This document shows positions 23,370 to 26,848 of a DNA stretch of 26,848 bases, in pieces (positions within the stretch are counted from its first letter, which is position 1; each line of letters opens with the position of its first letter). Made by a program: the position numbers and the translations under genes. Location of the stretch: positions 9,197 to 36,044 of the forward strand of contig JABUUT010000027.1 in the NCBI GenBank assembly GCA_021443045.1, written 5' to 3'. The notes under the pieces were generated by a model. The model made no database searches. It was not told where the DNA came from and worked only from the letters and a program-made list of their open reading frames with translations. The stretch comes from Fibrobacteraceae bacterium (GTDB lineage: Bacteria > Fibrobacterota > Fibrobacteria > Fibrobacterales > Fibrobacteraceae).

Positions 23370-25705
23370 TGGACGCCATAATGTCTATAAATTTTACTAA
23401 ACCTTTTCCTTTGCTCCCGCTTAGGGATGCAGTCATTTTTCCCTTTACCACACGCCGAATTTTGGTAGGCAGGGATATTTCCCTTAAAGCTTTGGATGCC
23501 GCTGAAGAAAACGGCGGTACCATTCTCCTTGTTTCTCAAAGAAACCCTGATCAGGATGCTCTAGAAAACCCCATGCTGGATTTGTACTCCGTTGGAGTTT
23601 TAGCCCATGTGAGCAACACCGTTCCCTTTCCTAACGGTTGTGTAAAAGTTTTGCTAGAAGGGGAACAGATTGTAGACCTTAGGTCTATCATTGCTGACTC
23701 CTGCCTGTTTGCCACAGTTTCTCCTCGTGGTGGCATAGGCTTGCAGAGCAAAACCAGTTTGTTTGGCGAAGTGCTCAAGGTATTTAAAAGTTATGGCCAG
23801 CGTCGAAATATTGCCGATGGCTTAACCGATGCCCTTCTCACCATGGATAGCCAGGTTAATGCCTTTTATGGCATAATTCCTTTTTTGCAGGTGTCCCTAG
23901 AAGAAAAGCAGACCCTTCTAGAAATCACTTCCATCGATGAACTAGCAAAACGCCTTTTAGCATTGATGTCGGTAATGCAAGATGCCGAAAGCGCCGTTGC
24001 CCATGTGCAGCAGAATGTGCGCCAGAAAATGGCCCAGCAGCAAAAGGAATGGTACATTGGCGAGCAAATCCGCCAGCTCAAGGAAGAATTGGGTGAAACC
24101 GATTCCTTTGCCGAACCAGACACCCTTTTGGGAAAAATCCGCGAAAAGAAGTTCTCGCCAGCCATTTTGGAAAAGCTGGAAGAAGAAATAGACCGCATGC
24201 GATTAATGCAGCCCACCTCTCCAGAATACGCTGTGGTTCGCAATTATCTGGACTGGTTTTTGGCGCTGCCATACAACGTGTACTCCGACACCATTTTGAA
24301 CCTTAAAAAAGTAAAGGCCGAGCTGGATGCACGCCACTTTGGTTTGGACAAAGTAAAGGAGAGAATTTTGGAGTATGTGGCGGTGTTAAAGTTGTCTGGG
24401 ACCGAACGCCGCTCCCCAATTCTTTGCCTCGTGGGCCCTCCAGGGGTGGGTAAAACCACATTGGTAGAATCCATAGCCAAGGCCATGGAGCGAAACTTTG
24501 TTCGCATTACCTTAGGCGGCGTTCGTGATGAAGCCGAAATTCGGGGCCACAGACGCACCTACATTGGTGCCATGCCAGGGCGCTTTATACATGCCCTCCG
24601 CCGTGCCAAGTGTATGAACCCCATTATCCTTCTTGACGAAATCGACAAAATGGCCAGCGATTTTCGTGGTGACCCTGCCAGCGCCCTTTTAGAAGTGCTG
24701 GACCCTGAGCAGAACCACGATTTTACGGACCACTTTATGGAAGTGGGTTTGGATCTTTCTCGGGTGCTTTTTATAGCCACTGCCAACTCCGAAAGTGAAA
24801 TTCCAGAGGCCCTCCATGACCGTTTGGAAATTGTGCGGTTGCCAGGTTACTACCCCCACGAAAAAGAGCAGATTGCCGAAAAATTTTTGCTTCCCCGCAT
24901 TTGCGAACGCTGTGGAGTGGCGCTAGACAAAGACATTTCAATCTCTCAAAAAGTGATTCAGCAGATAATTAAGTCTTACACCCGTGAAGCAGGTGTGCGC
25001 GAACTGGAACGTATGATGGAAAGTGCCGTTCGCCATCGCGCAAAAGAAATTGTGATGGGTAAAAAGTTTAAGGCTGAGGTGCTGGACAAGCAGCTGCAGG
25101 AATATTTGGGAGTGCCCCGCTTTACCGAAAACCGTTTGCCATCCCCTGGTCGCCCTGGCGTTATTACTGGCCTTGCCTGGACCAGTGTAGGGGGCGAAAT
25201 CCTTATGCTGGAATGTATGCTTTTGAGTGGCAAGGGCCACTTGATTCTTACAGGAAAGTTGGGCGACGTTATGAAGGAATCGGCACAGATTGCCCTTAGC
25301 CTTGTTCGCGAACGTCTCAAGCGTTTTGGCATAGAGCCCGAAATAGTTCGAAAGACTGACATTCACATTCACGTTCCCGAGGGAGCTGTGCCTAAGGATG
25401 GACCTTCGGCAGGCATTGCCCTGACTTTGGCTTTGCTGTCGGCCTTCACCCGGATTCCAGTGGATCCAACCATTGCCTTTACGGGTGAAGTTAGCCTAAC
25501 AGGCTCCGTTTTGCCCATTGGTGGCTTAAACGAAAAAGCCTTGGCAGCATTGGATGCTGGTGTAAAAACCTTGTTTGTTCCCGAAGGCAACCAGAAGGAT
25601 GTAACGGAACTTCCCGCTCCCGCCCGGAAGGGGTTAAAAATCCATACTAAGAAGCACATAGATGAAATTATCAAAGTGCTTTTTAAGGATGGTAAAAAAA
25701 AGTAG
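23369..25705 (+). CDS. lon: ATP-dependent protease La (LonA)
   Basis: Self-contained AAA+ protease of 778 residues in the cytoplasm. The N-terminal substrate domain is at about 12-200 (PLLPLRDAVIFPF), a coiled-coil linker follows, Walker A GPPGVGKT is at 356-363, Walker B LLDEID at 421-426, and the C-terminal protease domain has Ser680 (PKDGPSAG) and Lys723 (LNEKALAAL) as catalytic dyad, one residue from E. coli S679/K722. I choose ATG 23369, overlapping the clpX stop (TGATG); ATG 23381 would make it four residues shorter. No good Shine-Dalgarno is present, consistent with coupling. Confidence 0.97.
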   Translation: MDAIMSINFTKPFPLLPLRDAVIFPFTTRRILVGRDISLKALDAAEENGGTILLVSQRNPDQDALENPMLDLYSVGVLAHVSNTVPFPNGCVKVLLEGEQIVDLRSIIADSCLFATVSPRGGIGLQSKTSLFGEVLKVFKSYGQRRNIADGLTDALLTMDSQVNAFYGIIPFLQVSLEEKQTLLEITSIDELAKRLLALMSVMQDAESAVAHVQQNVRQKMAQQQKEWYIGEQIRQLKEELGETDSFAEPDTLLGKIREKKFSPAILEKLEEEIDRMRLMQPTSPEYAVVRNYLDWFLALPYNVYSDTILNLKKVKAELDARHFGLDKVKERILEYVAVLKLSGTERRSPILCLVGPPGVGKTTLVESIAKAMERNFVRITLGGVRDEAEIRGHRRTYIGAMPGRFIHALRRAKCMNPIILLDEIDKMASDFRGDPASALLEVLDPEQNHDFTDHFMEVGLDLSRVLFIATANSESEIPEALHDRLEIVRLPGYYPHEKEQIAEKFLLPRICERCGVALDKDISISQKVIQQIIKSYTREAGVRELERMMESAVRHRAKEIVMGKKFKAEVLDKQLQEYLGVPRFTENRLPSPGRPGVITGLAWTSVGGEILMLECMLLSGKGHLILTGKLGDVMKESAQIALSLVRERLKRFGIEPEIVRKTDIHIHVPEGAVPKDGPSAGIALTLALLSAFTRIPVDPTIAFTGEVSLTGSVLPIGGLNEKALAALDAGVKTLFVPEGNQKDVTELPAPARKGLKIHTKKHIDEIIKVLFKDGKKK

Positions 25706-25714
25706 GGCTGTTCC

Positions 25715-26470
25715 ATGGGTGAAGAACAAAGTTACAACGTTGAAGAAATGCGGGGGCGCCTAGAGGGCGTCCAGCAGCGCATGGACGCCGCCTGCCAGAG
25801 GGCAGGCCGCAAGCCAGCCGATATAACTTTGGTTTGGGTTAGCAAGTTTCACCCTTATGCAGCTGTAGAATCGGCGCTTGCCCTAGGCGCCCGCGTGTTT
25901 GGAGAAAACCGTGTGCAAGAAGCTGCTGAAAAGTTCACCAACCGCTCTGCCGAAATCCAGTGCCACATTATTGGCCCTGTGCAAAGTAACAAACTGAAAA
26001 AAGCCGCCCTTGTGGCCGACTGCATCCATTCCATTTCCAGCATGGAAGCTGTTGAAAAATTGGAAAAAGTCTGTGCCGCCGAAAATAAAACCTTGGATAT
26101 TCTTTTTCAAGTTAATGCTGGTGAAGAAGAAACCAAGAGTGGTTTGGATATTGCAGAAGCTGAGATTTTTTTGGAAGGTTTGACAAAACATGCTCCCTGC
26201 CCCCATTTGCGTTTCCGTGGCCTTATGACCATAGGCAAAAACACCGGCGTGCCTGAAGATTCCCGCATCTGTTTTGCTTTTTTGCGTGAACTTAGAGACA
26301 AGTTTTTGGCCAGATCCAGGGAGTTGGCGGCCTATGAAATGTTCCGGGAATTTACGGAACTGTCTATGGGAATGACGGACGATATGGAAGTGGCCATTGA
26401 AGAAGGGGCCACCATGATTCGGATTGGCACTGCGCTTTTTGGCCACCGAGTGTACAACAACATAGTATAA
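25715..26470 (+). CDS. yggS: YggS-type PLP-binding protein, PLP homeostasis
   Basis: Cytoplasmic pyridoxal phosphate-binding protein of the YggS/PROSC (PLPBP) family, single TIM barrel, with no known enzyme activity and linked to PLP balance. It has 251 residues. Lys44 in LVWVSKFHP is the expected Schiff-base lysine (family: VSK..P). Also seen are FGENRVQEA, HIIGPVQSNKLKKA, FRGLMTIG and the C-terminal ELSMGMTDDMEVAIEEGATMIRIG phosphate-binding stretch. It starts 9 bases after lon with a poor Shine-Dalgarno, so it is probably the last gene of the tig operon. A 200-base AT-rich stretch follows. Confidence 0.93.
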   Translation: MGEEQSYNVEEMRGRLEGVQQRMDAACQRAGRKPADITLVWVSKFHPYAAVESALALGARVFGENRVQEAAEKFTNRSAEIQCHIIGPVQSNKLKKAALVADCIHSISSMEAVEKLEKVCAAENKTLDILFQVNAGEEETKSGLDIAEAEIFLEGLTKHAPCPHLRFRGLMTIGKNTGVPEDSRICFAFLRELRDKFLARSRELAAYEMFREFTELSMGMTDDMEVAIEEGATMIRIGTALFGHRVYNNIV

Positions 26471-26510
26471 TTTTCCCGTTTTTGTTAAAAACTAGTACAC
26501 ATTGATTAAA

Positions 26511-26521
26511 ATGTTTCCAAA
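26511..26521 (+). repeat. Direct repeat ATGTTTCCAAA, copy 1 (copy 2 at 26609-26619)
   Basis: ATGTTTCCAAA occurs here and again at 26609-26619, 98 bases later. The second copy starts the first hairpin of the candidate small RNA. The two copies bracket the promoter region. In such AT-rich sequence an 11-base match is notable but could be chance. Confidence 0.5.
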
Positions 26522-26557
26522 AAAATGTGAAAAAATGCAAATTAGAATAAAAATTTT

Positions 26558-26596
26558 TTGAAAAACACTTGATTTTAATTATAAAATAGATATATT
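26558..26596 (+). promoter_or_regulatory. Two overlapping sigma70-like promoters in AT-rich DNA
   Basis: TTGAAA (26558-26563), a 16-base spacer and TATAAA (26580-26585) form one candidate. TTGATT (26569-26574), a 16-base spacer and TATATT (26591-26596) form another. The 60 bases upstream are almost pure A/T, as in UP elements bound by the alpha C-terminal domain. Likely starts are about 26592 or 26603. They sit 90-120 bases after yggS and read toward a terminator with no gene between. Confidence 0.6.
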
Positions 26597-26602
26597 TGTT
26601 TG

Positions 26603-26695
26603 TACAAGATGTTTCCAAATATCTTGGAAAAGTTTTTTCTCAACTCAACCCCTAACAACCTCAAAAGATGCTCTGCCTCCTCAGAGCATCTTTTT
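26603..26695 (+). ncRNA. Candidate small RNA
   Basis: From the predicted start to the end of the terminator this is about 93-104 bases. A perfect 7-bp hairpin, TTTCCAA (26612-26618) with TTGGAAA (26624-26630) around ATATC, is followed by a T tract. An A/C-rich unpaired stretch (26641-26662) comes next, then a 13-bp terminator hairpin. A 38-codon frame from ATG 26609 runs through the terminator and lacks a ribosome-binding site, so I do not call it a gene. The segment could instead be the 3' untranslated region of the yggS operon. Confidence 0.45.
26663..26695. terminator. Strong, probably bidirectional terminator with CCTCCT loop
   Basis: AAAAGATGCTCTG (26663-26675) is perfectly complementary to CAGAGCATCTTTT (26682-26694), a 13-bp stem with the six-base loop CCTCCT. 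The T tract on the right and the A tract on the left allow it to work on either strand. It would end any transcript from lon-yggS and from the promoters at 26558-26596, and possibly a leftward gene outside the window. Confidence 0.88.
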
Positions 26696-26720
26696 CCGTT
26701 TTATCGACACAGCACTACTT

Positions 26721-26736
26721 TTTAGACGATAGAATG
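26721..26736 (+). repeat. 16-base degenerate direct repeat, copy 1 (copy 2 at 26816-26831)
   Basis: TTTAGACGATAGAATG here and TTTAGACGGTAGAACG at 26816-26831 agree at 14 of 16 positions and lie 95 bases apart in non-coding sequence. The second copy runs into the palindrome GGACC-TTT-GGTCC (26831-26843). The look is that of a dispersed intergenic repeat family rather than a gene remnant. Confidence 0.5.
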
Positions 26737-26770
26737 CGTCAATAAGAATTAACTTTATGAATCTGAGTGT

Positions 26771-26806
26771 CGTCATCCTGAAGGGCATAGCCGTGAAGGA
26801 TCTAGA
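26771..26806. repeat. REP-like palindromic intergenic element
   Basis: ATCCT (26775-26779) pairs with AGGAT (26797-26801), and inside it GGC (26784-26786) pairs with GCC (26790-26792) around ATA. The GTCATCCTGA...GAAGGATCTA layout resembles a dispersed intergenic element that I recall from several bacterial genomes. Membership in a family cannot be shown from one copy. Confidence 0.45.
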
Positions 26807-26830
26807 GAATGTCCATTTAGACGGTAGAAC

Positions 26831-26843
26831 GGACCTTTGGTCC
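26831..26843. repeat. Short perfect palindrome next to the window end
   Basis: GGACC (26831-26835), TTT, GGTCC (26839-26843) is a perfect 5-bp hairpin that directly follows the second copy of the TTTAGACG repeat. No T tract follows within the window, so it is not called a terminator. The rest of 26471-26848 holds no supported coding sequence. Confidence 0.5.
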
Positions 26844-26848
26844 TATAG

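Noticed and set aside
26478..26492. GTTTTT-GTT-AAAAAC hairpin just after yggS as a terminator
   Set aside because: The stem is almost all A-T with a three-base loop and no following T tract, so it would be too weak; the hairpin at 26663-26695 is the better candidate.
26364..26618. 84-residue minus-strand frame over the end of yggS and the AT-rich region
   Set aside because: Composition reflects A/T-rich DNA (Phe, Asn, Lys), it overlaps the conserved C-terminus of yggS, and there is no promoter or start signal.
26609..26725. 38-codon frame beginning MFPNILEKFF in the last intergenic region
   Set aside because: It has no Shine-Dalgarno, runs straight through a perfect terminator hairpin, and has no recognisable product.
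26771..26843. CRISPR array
   Set aside because: Only two imperfect copies of a short repeat with one 80-base interval, and no cas genes in the window.

Overview
This is a bacterial chromosome segment, packed and mostly read on the + strand. The cell is Gram-negative: it carries an outer-membrane-type polysaccharide export protein of the Wza/OPX kind and a Wzz-like co-polymerase. Three features fit Fibrobacter or a close relative in the Fibrobacterota better than a proteobacterium: infA follows secY with no adk or map between them, rpsD is missing between rpsK and rpoA, and codon use favours GAA/AAG/GGT. This lineage call is an inference from style and gene order, not a database match.

Region 1 (1-13996) is the str end, S10, spc and alpha ribosomal protein clusters joined into one run: tuf (5' end cut by the window), rpsJ-rplC-rplD-rplW-rplB-rpsS-rplV-rpsC-rplP-rpmC-rpsQ, rplN-rplX-rplE-rpsN-rpsH-rplF-rplR-rpsE-rpmD-rplO-secY, infA-rpmJ-rpsM-rpsK-rpoA-rplQ. 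Gaps are at most about 25 bases and many joints are one-base stop/start overlaps (TAATG, TAGTG). No internal terminator is visible, and the run closes with a hairpin plus nine T after rplQ. Two genes shorter than 60 codons, rpmD and rpmJ, are present. S14 and L36 are both zinc-binding (C+) forms.

Region 2 (14011-20007) is an AT-richer cell-surface polysaccharide block. On the + strand are an export protein with SLBB domains, a Wzz-like chain-length regulator and a membrane polymerase (Wzy-like). On the - strand, converging and overlapping the polymerase by 102 bases, are a Wzx-like flippase and an acyltransferase-3 protein joined by an ATGA overlap. Together they could flip, polymerise, size, acylate and export a glycan, but no glycosyltransferase, initiating transferase or tyrosine kinase is here, so the sugar unit must be built from elsewhere.

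Region 3 (20069-26470) starts with an extended -10 promoter and tRNA-Leu(UAG), followed 33 bases later by tig-clpP-clpX-lon and a YggS-type PLP-binding protein. This is a protein folding and degradation operon: a ribosome-bound chaperone, the ClpXP protease and the Lon protease. clpP/clpX and clpX/lon overlap by one base.

Region 4 (26471-26848) has no convincing protein gene. It holds a very AT-rich stretch with two overlapping sigma70-like promoters, about 90-105 bases of untranslated sequence, and a perfect 13-bp terminator hairpin whose loop is CCTCCT. These together make a candidate small RNA. After it come short direct and palindromic repeats that look like dispersed intergenic elements.
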